Shown piece by piece: positions 54,301-63,210 of a stretch of DNA of 64,000 nt. The position numbers and the translations under genes are program-made. The stretch lies in the NCBI RefSeq assembly GCF_900603025.1, contig NZ_LR026975.1:248001-312000 (forward strand), read 5' to 3'. Within the stretch, counting starts at the first letter, position 1. Each line of letters begins with the position of its first letter. The notes beneath the pieces were generated by a model that saw only the letters and a list, made by a program, of their open reading frames with translations, ran no database searches and had not been told where the DNA came from. This stretch comes from Mycolicibacterium hassiacum DSM 44199. Lineage in GTDB: Bacteria; Actinomycetota; Actinomycetes; Mycobacteriales; Mycobacteriaceae.

Positions 54301-55989
54301 TCACAACCCCAGCAGGCGAATGCTCTCGTCGCGCATTTGCACCTTGCGGACCTTGCCCGTCACCGTCATCGGGAACTCGTCGACGACGACCACATAGCGC
54401 GGGATCTTGAAGTGCGCCAGCTTATCTCGGGCGTAGGCGCGCACCGCGGCCGCGTCCAGCGGTGGGCGGCCCGGCCGCATCTTGATCCAGGCGCAGATCT
54501 CCTCCCCGTAACGTTCGTCGGGCACTCCGACCACCTGCACGTCCTCGATATCGGGATGGGTGTGCAGGAACTCCTCGATCTCGCGCGGATACACGTTCTC
54601 CCCGCCCCGGATCACCATGTCCTTGATACGCCCGACGATCTGGCAGTAGCCGTCCTCGCGCATCACCGCCAGGTCTCCGGTGTGCAGCCAGCCGTCGGGG
54701 TCGATGGCTTCGCGGGTCCGCTCCGCGTCGTTCCAGTAGCCGGTCATCACCGAGTATCCGCGGGTGCAGAACTCCCCGGTCGCCCCGCGGGGCAGGGTCT
54801 TTCCGGTTACCGGGTCGACGATCTTGATCTCCACGTGCGGATGTACCCGGCCCACGGTGGCGGTGCGGCGGTCCAGATCGTCGTCGACCCGGGTCTGGCA
54901 GGACACCGGTGAGGTCTCGGTCATTCCGTAGGCGATCGCGAGTCCGGCCATGTTCAGCTCGTTGATGCAGCGCTTCATCAGCTCCATCGGGCAGGTGGCG
55001 CCGGCCATGATGCCGGTCCGCAGCGACGACACCTCGCGGTGCGGCAGATCCGGGTCGGCCAACATCGCGATGAACATGGTCGGCACGCCGTACACCGCGG
55101 TGCAGCGTTCGGTCTCGATGGCCGTCAGGGTGGCCGCCGGCTCGAAACCCGCGGCCGGGATCACGATCGCTGCGCCGTGGGTGGTGCAGCCTAGGTTGCC
55201 CATCACCATGCCGAAGCAGTGATAGAACGGCACCGGCAGGCACAGCCGATCCTGCGGCCCGAAGCCGATCAGCTCGGTCACGAAGAAACCGTTGTTGACG
55301 ATGTTGCGGTGCGACAGCACCGCTCCCTTCGGGGAACCCGTTGTACCCGAGGTGTATTGGATGTTGATCGGGTCGGACGGCGCGAGCACACCCATCCGCG
55401 CGCGGAGCTCGTCGACCGACACCCGCGCTCCGGCGGCCCGCAGCCGGTCCCAGTCGTCGCCCGCCCCGGCGCCGATGAACACCACCTCAGCCAGGTCGGG
55501 CAGCCGTGGACGCACCTCGGCGATCATGGCGCGGTAGTCGGTCGTCTTGAACTCGGTGGCCGCCACCAACAGCCGGATCCCCGCGTGGCGCAACACGTAT
55601 TCGAGTTCATGGCTGCGGTAGGCGGGGTTGACCGTCACCAGGATCGCGCCGACCTTGGCGGTGGCGTACTGCAGGATCACCCACTCCGGACAGTTCGGCG
55701 CCCAGATGCCGACCCGGTCGCCGGTCGCGATACCGGCGGCCAGCAAACCGCGTGCGACGAGGTCGATCTCGGTGTTGAGCTCGGCGTAGGTCCAGCGCCG
55801 TCCGGACGGCACGTCGACGAGCGCCTCGGTACCGGGATGGGCGCTGACCATGCGTTCCAGGTTGGCGCCGATGGTCTCCTCGAGCAGGGGGACGTCGGTG
55901 GGGCCGGCCGCATAAGCCGGTGCGGTCGCGGGCGGCCGGTCAGCGCCGGCGACGGTGTCGGAAACGAGGTGGCGGCGGTTTTCGGTCAT
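54301..55989 (-). CDS. Fatty-acid/aryl acyl-CoA ligase (FadD-type, AMP-binding)
   Basis: The 562-residue enzyme has the adenylation motifs INIQYTSGTTGSPKGAVLSH (P-loop), YGMTETSPVS, GWLHTGDLAVMREDGYCQIVGRIKDMVIRGGENVYPREIEEFL and the C-terminal catalytic Lys in PMTVTGKVRKVQM. It activates a carboxylic acid as its CoA thioester. ATG 55989 has GGGAG upstream; the open frame continues to 56397 but overlaps the neighbouring dehydrogenase gene. It is co-directional with two acyl-CoA dehydrogenases and a crotonase, so it feeds a beta-oxidation-like route. Confidence 0.93.
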   Translation of the reverse strand: MTENRRHLVSDTVAGADRPPATAPAYAAGPTDVPLLEETIGANLERMVSAHPGTEALVDVPSGRRWTYAELNTEIDLVARGLLAAGIATGDRVGIWAPNCPEWVILQYATAKVGAILVTVNPAYRSHELEYVLRHAGIRLLVAATEFKTTDYRAMIAEVRPRLPDLAEVVFIGAGAGDDWDRLRAAGARVSVDELRARMGVLAPSDPINIQYTSGTTGSPKGAVLSHRNIVNNGFFVTELIGFGPQDRLCLPVPFYHCFGMVMGNLGCTTHGAAIVIPAAGFEPAATLTAIETERCTAVYGVPTMFIAMLADPDLPHREVSSLRTGIMAGATCPMELMKRCINELNMAGLAIAYGMTETSPVSCQTRVDDDLDRRTATVGRVHPHVEIKIVDPVTGKTLPRGATGEFCTRGYSVMTGYWNDAERTREAIDPDGWLHTGDLAVMREDGYCQIVGRIKDMVIRGGENVYPREIEEFLHTHPDIEDVQVVGVPDERYGEEICAWIKMRPGRPPLDAAAVRAYARDKLAHFKIPRYVVVVDEFPMTVTGKVRKVQMRDESIRLLGL

Positions 55990-56024
55990 GGGGGCTCCCG
56001 GCTCGATCAACGGTCCTCCAGGTT

Positions 56025-57131
56025 TCACAGGCCCACCCGGTCGGCGAGCAGTGCGCGGTGGTGAGTGCTGCCGCCGAACAGCGCTTCGGTGGTCTTGGCG
56101 CGGCGGTAGTACAGGTGGATGTCGTGTTCCCAGGTGAAGGCGATGCCGCCGTGCACTTGCAGCGCGGTCTCGGCGCACAGCGTGAAGGTGTCGGCGGCCT
56201 GCGCCTTGACCAACGGCGCGGTGAGCGCGAGCTGACCGGGATCGCCGGCCGTCAGGGCGGCGAACATGACCGCGACGCGGGTGGCCTCGATTTCCACCAT
56301 CATCTCGGCGCAGGCATGTTTGACGGCCTGAAAGCTGCCGATCGGACGACCGAATTGCGTCCGCTGACAGGCATATTCGACTGACTTCTGCAGACACGCC
56401 GTGGCGCCGCCGAGCGCCTCGGCAGCGATCAGGACCCGGGTGACATCGAGGGTGCGATTCCAGCCGCCGGGTGCAGTGAGCGGTTCGGCCGGGGTCCCGG
56501 CCAGGGTCAGCTTCGAGACCGGCCGGGTGGGGTCGAACGAGGGCAGCGGCTCACGGGCCAGTCCCGGGGCGTCGGCGGCGACCAGATAGGCCGCCGCCGC
56601 GCCGTCGGTCACCGCGGGCAGCACGAACAGGTCGGCGGCGGTGTCGTGTAGGACCGGCGAACACTCTCCGGTCAGCACCGGGGCGCCGGAGGCGAAGTCT
56701 GCCGTCAGCGACACCGCGTCGGCCGAGCGGGTGTCGGCGGGGCGGGTGATGTCTGGGCAGGCTGCGATCGCGCCGATCCGCGTTCCACGCACCAGTGCCG
56801 GCAGCAGCCGGTTGCGCTGTTCGGCACTACCCATCCGCAGCAGGGCCTCGATCACCGCGACGGTGCCGAGCAGTGGTGCGGGGGTCAGCGCGCGGCCGAG
56901 TTCCTCGAACGCGATCGCGGTTTCGGACAGGGTGGCTCCGCTGCCGCCGTACCGGTCGGACACGTGCAGCCCCGGCAGTTCGAGTTCGCCGCACATCCGC
57001 CGCCACAGATTCGGGTCGTGTCCGCCGGCGGCCGCGATCTCGCGCACCCGCGCCGGTGGGCACGCCTGCTGCAAAAAGTCGCGCAGCGCGGTGCGGAACT
57101 GGTCCTGGTCGTCGGTGTAGCGGAAATCCAT
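56025..57131 (-). CDS. Acyl-CoA dehydrogenase (short partner of a pair)
   Basis: The 368-residue protein begins MDFRYTDDQDQFRTALRDFLQQACPP and has ACAD features (ATACLQKSVEYACQRTQFGRPIGSFQAVKHACAEMM, LQVHGGIAFTWEHDIHLYYRRAKTTEALFGG). It lacks the usual strong flavin-site TEPxAGSD motif, having SPVLHDTAADLFVLPAV-like divergence instead. In mycobacteria such short, divergent ACADs pair with a second one to form alpha2beta2 enzymes that act on bulky steroid- or terpenoid-type acyl-CoAs. The partner is the frameshifted gene directly upstream. Confidence 0.88.
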   Translation of the reverse strand: MDFRYTDDQDQFRTALRDFLQQACPPARVREIAAAGGHDPNLWRRMCGELELPGLHVSDRYGGSGATLSETAIAFEELGRALTPAPLLGTVAVIEALLRMGSAEQRNRLLPALVRGTRIGAIAACPDITRPADTRSADAVSLTADFASGAPVLTGECSPVLHDTAADLFVLPAVTDGAAAAYLVAADAPGLAREPLPSFDPTRPVSKLTLAGTPAEPLTAPGGWNRTLDVTRVLIAAEALGGATACLQKSVEYACQRTQFGRPIGSFQAVKHACAEMMVEIEATRVAVMFAALTAGDPGQLALTAPLVKAQAADTFTLCAETALQVHGGIAFTWEHDIHLYYRRAKTTEALFGGSTHHRALLADRVGL

Positions 57132-57149
57132 GTCGGGTTCCTGGATCGG

Positions 57150-58372
57150 TCAGCCGGGTCGGCGCGGTTCTTTCGGCAGCCCCAGCAGCTGCTCGGCGAT
57201 GACATTGCGCTGAATCTGCGAACTGCCGGCGTAGATGGTGGCGGCCCGGGCGTAGAGCAGTTCGTCGAGCCAACAGCCGCTCGAATTGGGGGTGCCGGCG
57301 GGCGGAACCAGCAGCGCCGCACCGTTGCCCGGACCGGTGGGGCTGAGCGCGTCGGTGCCGAGCAGTTCGACCGCCAGGTCGGTGTAGCGGCGGAAGTACT
57401 CGCTCCAGATCAGCTTGTGGATCGCCGCCTCGGGGCCGGGAAGCTCCCCGCGCAGCAGCGCGGTCAGTCCGCGATAGCCCTCAAAGCGCAGGACCTGCAC
57501 CCGGGTGTAGCACCAGGCCAGCCGGTCGCGGACGATCGGATCGGTGTGCCGGCCGGCCGTTTTGGCCAGCTGGCGAACACGATCCAGGTCCCGGCCGAAT
57601 TCGGCTGCGGCGGTGATGATCTGCGAACTCCGCTCGAACCCGAGCAGGGTCATCGCTGTGCGCCAGCCGCCGCCGGCCCCCCGAGCACGTCGGTGGCCCG
57701 GGCCCGGGCGTCGGTGAAGAACACCTCGCTGAACGACGCGTGCCCGGCCGCGTTGACGATGGGCCGCACCGTAACACCGGGCTGGTCGATCGGCACCAGC
57801 AGGATCGACAGGCCCCGATGCCGCGACACGGTCGGGTCGGTTCGCGCGAGGACGAAGATCCAGTTCGCGGTCGGGCCGCCCGAGGTCCAGATCTTCTGCC
57901 CGTTGATCACCCACTGGTCGCCGTCGAGCACCGCGCGGGTGCGCACCGACGCCAGATCCGACCCGGCCTCGGGTTCGGAAAAGCCCTGACACCAGCGGTC
58001 CTCACCGGAGATGATGCGCGGCAGGAAGCGGCGTTTCTGCTCCTCGCTGCCCACCGCGAGCATGGTGTTGCCGAGCAGGTCGATGCCGGCCAGGTCGTTC
58101 TCGGTGCGGCCGGGCACCCCGGCTCGGGCGAGTTCTTCGGTGAGCACCAGATGTTCGAGCGCGGTGCGTCCGCCCCCGCCGTACTCTCTCGGCCAACTGA
58201 CGGCCAGCAGGCCGCGGTCGGCGAGCAGCTTGCGCCACTGTGCCGCCGCTCGTTCCCGCTCGGCCGGCGGCAGCGCGCCGACGCCGGGCCAGCCGGTCGG
58301 CAGATTCTTGGCGAGCAGGCCGCGGATCTCGTCGCGAAACGCGATCGCCTCGGGTGAGTAGCCGATGTCCAC
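57150..58372 (-). pseudogene. Acyl-CoA dehydrogenase with a frameshift at a G6 run
   Basis: Two overlapping frames together make one enzyme of about 407 residues. The first 240 residues (57650-58372) start [25 protein letters not shown] and contain [21 protein letters not shown] and [11 protein letters not shown]. They run out of frame into a stop after [10 protein letters not shown]. The rest ([38 protein letters not shown] to [20 protein letters not shown]) is in the -1 frame, ending at 57150. The switch is at six G (C at 57677-57682 on the plus strand); a seventh G would restore [12 protein letters not shown]. It is either a one-base deletion or a homopolymer sequencing error. Confidence 0.88.
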
Positions 58373-58385
58373 GAGACGGCTCCGC

Positions 58386-59282
58386 TCAGGGCCGCTGTTT
58401 GGCGGCCGGCAGGATCTCCGGCGACAGCCGCCAGTCCTCGAGGCCGTGTTCGACGGTGCCGATGCCCAGCGGGTTTCCGGTGATGTCGGCCCAGTGGGCG
58501 TGGTTGAGCTGATGCAGGGAGAAGCATGCGTCCAGCGCGGTGGCGAAACCCATGGCGTCGACCGTCTGGTTCACCGACTCCTTGATCAGCAGCGCGGTCA
58601 GCGTCGGCAGCTTCGCGATCCGGCACGCGAACTGCACGGTGTAATCCGACAGCTGGTCGCGCGGAAACACCTTGCTGACCATGCCCAGCGCGTGCGCGTC
58701 GTCGGCGCTGAGCGCGTCACCGGTGAGCAACAGCTCCTTGGCCTTACGCGGGCCGAACTCCCACGGGTGACCGAAGTACTCCACACCGCACATGCCCAGG
58801 CGGGTACCCACCACGTCGGCGAAGATCGTGTCGTCGGCCGCGACGATCAGGTCGCAGCACCAGGCCAGCATCAATCCCGCGGACAACACCATGCCGTGCA
58901 CCTCGGCGATGGTGATCTTGCGCAGATTCCGCCACCGCTTGGTGTTCTGGAAGAAGTAGTGCCATTCCTGGCGATGGCGCATCTCCACCCCGCCGAACGT
59001 GCCGCCGTTGCAGAGGTAGGTCGGGTGCTGATCGGGGCCTGGTGAACGTTCCCGGATGTCATCGGCCGATCCCAGATCGTGGCCGGCGGAGAAACTCGGG
59101 CCCGCGCCGCGCAGGATCACGACCCGCACCGTGTCGTCTTCCTCGGCGAGTTCGAACGCCGTGCCCAGTTCGACGAGCATTCCGCGGTTCTGCGCATTGC
59201 GCTGTTTCGGTCGATTGAGCGTGATCACGGCGATTCGTCCGTCGTCAAGCAGCTCGTAGCCGAGGTAGTCGAAGTGCTGCAC
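58386..59282 (-). CDS. Enoyl-CoA hydratase/isomerase (crotonase) family protein
   Basis: The 298-residue product has the crotonase fold: [27 protein letters not shown], the oxyanion-hole segment [14 protein letters not shown], then a long insert (about residues 85-125), and [31 protein letters not shown]. The usual catalytic Glu positions are altered ([16 protein letters not shown]), so hydratase activity is not assured. Isomerase or hydrolase chemistry is possible. The GTG at 59282 has GGGAG upstream; the frame is open to 59366. It is divergent from the flavin monooxygenase. Confidence 0.85.
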   Translation of the reverse strand: MQHFDYLGYELLDDGRIAVITLNRPKQRNAQNRGMLVELGTAFELAEEDDTVRVVILRGAGPSFSAGHDLGSADDIRERSPGPDQHPTYLCNGGTFGGVEMRHRQEWHYFFQNTKRWRNLRKITIAEVHGMVLSAGLMLAWCCDLIVAADDTIFADVVGTRLGMCGVEYFGHPWEFGPRKAKELLLTGDALSADDAHALGMVSKVFPRDQLSDYTVQFACRIAKLPTLTALLIKESVNQTVDAMGFATALDACFSLHQLNHAHWADITGNPLGIGTVEHGLEDWRLSPEILPAAKQRP

Positions 59283-59406
59283 GAGGGGCTCCCTTCCCTT
59301 TGTCACCCCGCTGCGCGGGCGACCCGCTGTCCGGTGCGCATGCCCGGGCCGTTCCATGATGTCCATAGACAGTACGCTGAATCAACAATTTCTCGAAAAG
59401 TAAATC

Positions 59407-59448
59407 AGCAAGACACTTCCACAGTTGTGCGCAATAAAGTATCTTGCT
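59407..59448. promoter_or_regulatory. Inverted repeat in the crotonase/monooxygenase intergenic region
   Basis: AGCAAGACACTT (59407-59418) and AAGTATCTTGCT (59437-59448) are inverted copies with one mismatch, separated by 18 bp. The 59370-59465 stretch is markedly more AT-rich than the rest of the window and must hold the two divergent promoters. The repeats are likely operator sites for a regulator of the catabolic island. Confidence 0.5.
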
Positions 59449-59532
59449 AGTACTGTGAGGTACATCGCAGCTGACGATCGGCCAGACCTCCGGGGTCGGA
59501 TGCGAACCCAGTCACGACTGAGAGGGTGAGAG

Positions 59533-60642
59533 ATGGAACTGGGGATTTTCCTGATGCCCGCGCATCCGCCGGAGCGCAGCCTCTACGACGCGACTCAGTG
59601 GGATCTGGAGCTCATCGAGCTCGCCGATCAACTGGGCTATGTGGAGGCGTGGGTCGGCGAACACTTCACTGTGCCGTGGGAGCCCATCTGCGCCCCCGAC
59701 CTGCTGTTGGCGCAGGCGCTGTTGCGGACCAACTCGATCAAGCTCGCACCCGGCGCGCATCTGCTGCCGTACCACCATCCGATCGAGTTGGCTCACCGGG
59801 TGGCCTATTTCGACCACCTGGCACAGGGTCGCTTCATGCTGGGTGTGGGGGCGAGTGGCATTCCCGGCGACTGGGCGCTGTTCGACGTCGACGGGCAGAA
59901 CGGCGAACACCGGGAGATGACCCGGGAAGCGCTTGAGATCATGATCAAGGTGTGGACCGAGGACGAGCCCTGGGAGTTCCGCGGAAAATACTGGAACGCC
60001 AACGGTATTGCCCCGATGTTCGAGGGGCTGATGCAGCGTCACATCAAACCCTTCCAGAGCCCGCATCCGCCGATCGGAGTGACCGGTTTCAGCGCCGGCT
60101 CCGAGACGTTGAAGCTCGCGGGGGAGCGCGGCTACATCCCGATGAGCCTGGACCTCAACACCGAGTACGTCGCGACGCACTGGGATGCGGTGCTCGAGGG
60201 TGCGGCCCGCAGCGGGCGAACCCCTGATCGGCGCGAGTGGCGGTTGGTCCGGGAGGTCGTCGTCGCCGAAACCGATGCGCAGGCATACCGGTACGCGGTC
60301 GACGGCATGATCGGCCGCAATATGCGCGAGTACGTGCTACCGACCTTCCGGATGTTCGGAATGACCAAGTTCTACAAGCACGATCCGGCGGTCGCCGACG
60401 GCGATGTCACGCCGGAGTATCTGGCGGAGAACACCTTCGTGGTGGGCTCGGTGGAAACCGTGGTCGACAAACTGGAGGCCACCTACGACCAGGTGGGCGG
60501 CTTCGGGCACCTGCTGATCCTCGGTTTCGACTACAGCGACGACCCGGGGCCGTGGAAGGAGTCTATGCGCCTGCTCGCCGAGGAGGTCATGCCCCGGCTC
60601 AACGCGCGCATCGCGAAAAAGCCAGCGACCGCGATGGCCTGA
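59533..60642 (+). CDS. LLM-class (luciferase-like) flavin-dependent monooxygenase
   Basis: The 369-residue protein has the luciferase-like TIM barrel start MELGIFLMPAHPPERSLYDATQWDLELIELADQLGYVEAWVGEHF, with LAPGAHLLPYHHPIELAHRVAYFDHLAQGRFMLGVGASG and the late VGSVETVVDKLEATYDQVGGFGHLLILGFDYSD. These enzymes use reduced FMN (or F420 in some actinobacteria) to oxidise organic substrates, including Baeyer-Villiger reactions on monoterpene ketones. It is followed 19 nt later by a reductase-fused monooxygenase, which could supply electrons. AGAGGGTGAG is the SD. Confidence 0.91.
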   Translation: MELGIFLMPAHPPERSLYDATQWDLELIELADQLGYVEAWVGEHFTVPWEPICAPDLLLAQALLRTNSIKLAPGAHLLPYHHPIELAHRVAYFDHLAQGRFMLGVGASGIPGDWALFDVDGQNGEHREMTREALEIMIKVWTEDEPWEFRGKYWNANGIAPMFEGLMQRHIKPFQSPHPPIGVTGFSAGSETLKLAGERGYIPMSLDLNTEYVATHWDAVLEGAARSGRTPDRREWRLVREVVVAETDAQAYRYAVDGMIGRNMREYVLPTFRMFGMTKFYKHDPAVADGDVTPEYLAENTFVVGSVETVVDKLEATYDQVGGFGHLLILGFDYSDDPGPWKESMRLLAEEVMPRLNARIAKKPATAMA

Positions 60643-60661
60643 CACCCACCGAGGGATGGCG

Positions 60662-63196
60662 ATGGAATCGCACACGATTACGGTCCGGTATACGGACGGC
60701 ACCGCCACGACGATGACGGTCCGGCCCGGCCAGACGATTCTGGAGGCGGCCGAGGAGAACGGCGTGGCGATCGTCAACGAATGCCAGAGCGGCATCTGCG
60801 GCACCTGCGTGGCGACCTGCCGCTCCGGCCGCTACACGATGGGACGCACCGAGGGCCTCTCCGAGGTCGAGCGGGACGCAGGCAAGATCCTGACCTGCTC
60901 CACGTTCGCCGAATCCGACTGTCTGATCGATCTGCAGTACCCCGCCGACGACAATGCCGCCCGGGTGGTCACCGGAGAGGCGACGGTCACCGCGGTGGAG
61001 CTGGTCTCCCCGACCACCGCGCTGTTACGGGTCGATGTCTCCGACCTGCCGCCGCTGAGTTATCAGGCCGGGCAGTTCGCCCAGCTGCGGGTACCGGGAA
61101 CCGACTTGTGGCGCAACTATTCCTACGCGCATCCCGCCGACGGCCGGCGCGAACTCGAGTTCATCATCCGCCTGCTGCCCGGCGGGGTCATGTCGGAGTA
61201 TCTGCGCTCGCGCGCCAAGCCGGGCGACCGGATCCAGTTGCGGGGGAGCAAGGGCAACTTCTATCTACGGCCGGTGGTGCGGCCGGTGGTGCTCGTCGCC
61301 GGCGGCACCGGACTGTCAGCGATTCTCGCTATGGCGCAAAGCCTTCCGCTCGATGCCGGCCACCCGGTGCACCTGCTGTACGGGGTCACCGACGAGGCCG
61401 ACCTGTGCAAGCTCGACGACCTGCAGCGGCTGCAACAACGGCATCCGGATCTGCGCCTGCACACCATTGTGGCGCGGCCGAGCGAACGCTGGGCCGGAGC
61501 CACCGGGCTGGTTACCGACCTGCTCGATCGCGCGATGCCTGCCGACGGCAACGCCGACGTCTATCTGTGCGGTCCCGCGGCGATGGTGGAGGCGGTACGA
61601 ACATGGCTGGACGACAACAAGATCCATCGTGTCGGCCTGTACTACGAGAAGTTCGTGTCCAGCGGTGCCGCTCGGCGGCGCAGCCCGGCCCGGGTGGATC
61701 CGGCGCACATCGATGTCGATGACGTGCGCCGACGCGGGCGAGGCACCGCGGTGGTGATTGGCGGCAGCATCGCCGGCATCGCCACGGCCAAGATGCTGAC
61801 CGAGTTCTTCGACCGGGTGATCGTGCTGGAGAAGGACGACTCGCATCGGCGCCGGGAGGGCCGGCCGGGGGCCGCGCAGGCCTGGCACCTGCACCACCTG
61901 CTCACCGCCGGACGCATCGAGCTCGAGCGGATCTTCCCCGGGATCATCGACGACATGGTGCGCGAGGGGGCCTTCGACGTGGACATGGCCGCCCAGTACC
62001 GCATCCGCCTCGGCGGCACCTGGAAGAAACCCGGTACCGGCGACATCCAGATCGTCTGCGCCGGAAGGCCATTGCTCGAATGGTGCATACGCCGCCGCCT
62101 CGACGACGACCCGCGCATCACCTTTCGCTACGAGGCCGAGGTCAGCGACCTGATCTATGACCGCGACACCAACACCGTGCTCGGTGCGGTGGTCGACGAT
62201 CCGGCCGAGCCGGAGATCATCCCCGCCGAGTTCGTGGTCGATGCCTCGGGCAAGAACACTCCGGTGCCGGAGATCCTCGACCGGCTCGGGGTCGGCGCAC
62301 CGGAGGTCGAACAGGACATCATCAACTGCTTCTACTCGACCATGCAGCACCGGGTCCCGCCCGAGCGGCGGTGGCGTGACAAGGTCATGGTGATCTGCTA
62401 CGCCTACCGCCCTTACGAGGATACCTACGCGGCGCAGTACTACACCGACAGCTCGAGAAGCATCCTGTCCACCACGCTGGTGGCCTACAACTGCTATTCG
62501 CCACCGCGCACCGCCGAGGAGTTCCGCCGATTCGCCGACCTGATGCCCTCACCAGTGGTGGGCGAGAACATCGACGGGCTGGAACCGGCGTCGCCGATCT
62601 ACAACTTCCGTTATCCGAACATGTTGCGTCTGCGGTACGAGAAGAAGCGCAACCTGCCGCGCGGGCTACTCGCCGTCGGCGATGCCTACACCAGCGCCGA
62701 TCCGGTATCCGGTCTAGGTATGTCATTGGCGCTCAAAGAAGTACACGAAATGCAGCGGCTGCTGGCGCAACGGGGCCCGAGCGATCCCGGGCTGCCGCGC
62801 CGCTATTACCGGCGGATAGCCAAGCTGGCCGACACGGCCTGGTTCGTGATCCGGGAGCAGAATCTGCGCTTCGACTGGATGAAGGACGTCACCAAGAAGC
62901 GGCCATTCTACTTCGGGGTGCTGACCTGGTACATGGACCGCGTGATCGAGTTGGTGCACGACGATCCCGACACCTACCGCGAGTTCCTGGCGGTGGTGCA
63001 CCTGGTCAAACCGCCGGCCGCGTTGATGACGCCGAGGGTGGTCGCGAAGGTGCTCGGCAAGTGGGCCCGCACCCGGTTGTCGGGCCAGAAGACGTTGATC
63101 GAACGCAACTATCAAGACCGGACCATCCCGGGTCCGGATCACCTGGAACACATCGCAAACCAGCCGGCCGAATTCGCCGCCAGCCAATCCCGCTAG
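60662..63196 (+). CDS. Fusion: 2Fe-2S/FAD/NAD(P)H reductase plus FAD-dependent monooxygenase
   Basis: The 844-residue protein joins two flavoproteins. Residues 1-95 are a plant-type ferredoxin with C41-x4-C46-x2-C49-x29-C79. Residues about 100-335 are an FNR-type reductase with the FAD motif RNYSYAHP and nucleotide loop VLVAGGTGLSAIL, ending in YLCGPAAMVEAV and a BenC-like YYEKF. From about 360 a second dinucleotide fold (AVVIGGSIAGIATAKMLTEFFDRVIVLEKD) opens a monooxygenase of the aromatic/polyprenyl hydroxylase type, with GDAYTSADPVSGLGMSLAL near 690. The reductase may feed other oxygenases of the island. ATG 60662 has GAGGG at 6 nt; ATG 60656 is too close to it. Confidence 0.9.
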   Translation: MESHTITVRYTDGTATTMTVRPGQTILEAAEENGVAIVNECQSGICGTCVATCRSGRYTMGRTEGLSEVERDAGKILTCSTFAESDCLIDLQYPADDNAARVVTGEATVTAVELVSPTTALLRVDVSDLPPLSYQAGQFAQLRVPGTDLWRNYSYAHPADGRRELEFIIRLLPGGVMSEYLRSRAKPGDRIQLRGSKGNFYLRPVVRPVVLVAGGTGLSAILAMAQSLPLDAGHPVHLLYGVTDEADLCKLDDLQRLQQRHPDLRLHTIVARPSERWAGATGLVTDLLDRAMPADGNADVYLCGPAAMVEAVRTWLDDNKIHRVGLYYEKFVSSGAARRRSPARVDPAHIDVDDVRRRGRGTAVVIGGSIAGIATAKMLTEFFDRVIVLEKDDSHRRREGRPGAAQAWHLHHLLTAGRIELERIFPGIIDDMVREGAFDVDMAAQYRIRLGGTWKKPGTGDIQIVCAGRPLLEWCIRRRLDDDPRITFRYEAEVSDLIYDRDTNTVLGAVVDDPAEPEIIPAEFVVDASGKNTPVPEILDRLGVGAPEVEQDIINCFYSTMQHRVPPERRWRDKVMVICYAYRPYEDTYAAQYYTDSSRSILSTTLVAYNCYSPPRTAEEFRRFADLMPSPVVGENIDGLEPASPIYNFRYPNMLRLRYEKKRNLPRGLLAVGDAYTSADPVSGLGMSLALKEVHEMQRLLAQRGPSDPGLPRRYYRRIAKLADTAWFVIREQNLRFDWMKDVTKKRPFYFGVLTWYMDRVIELVHDDPDTYREFLAVVHLVKPPAALMTPRVVAKVLGKWARTRLSGQKTLIERNYQDRTIPGPDHLEHIANQPAEFAASQSR

Positions 63197-63210
63197 AGAA
63201 GGGGGGCAGC

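Noticed and set aside
57640..57700. Programmed -1 frameshift in the acyl-CoA dehydrogenase.
   Set aside because: The G6 run is slippery in principle, but no stimulatory structure was identified and recoding is not known for this family. A one-base deletion or sequencing error is simpler.
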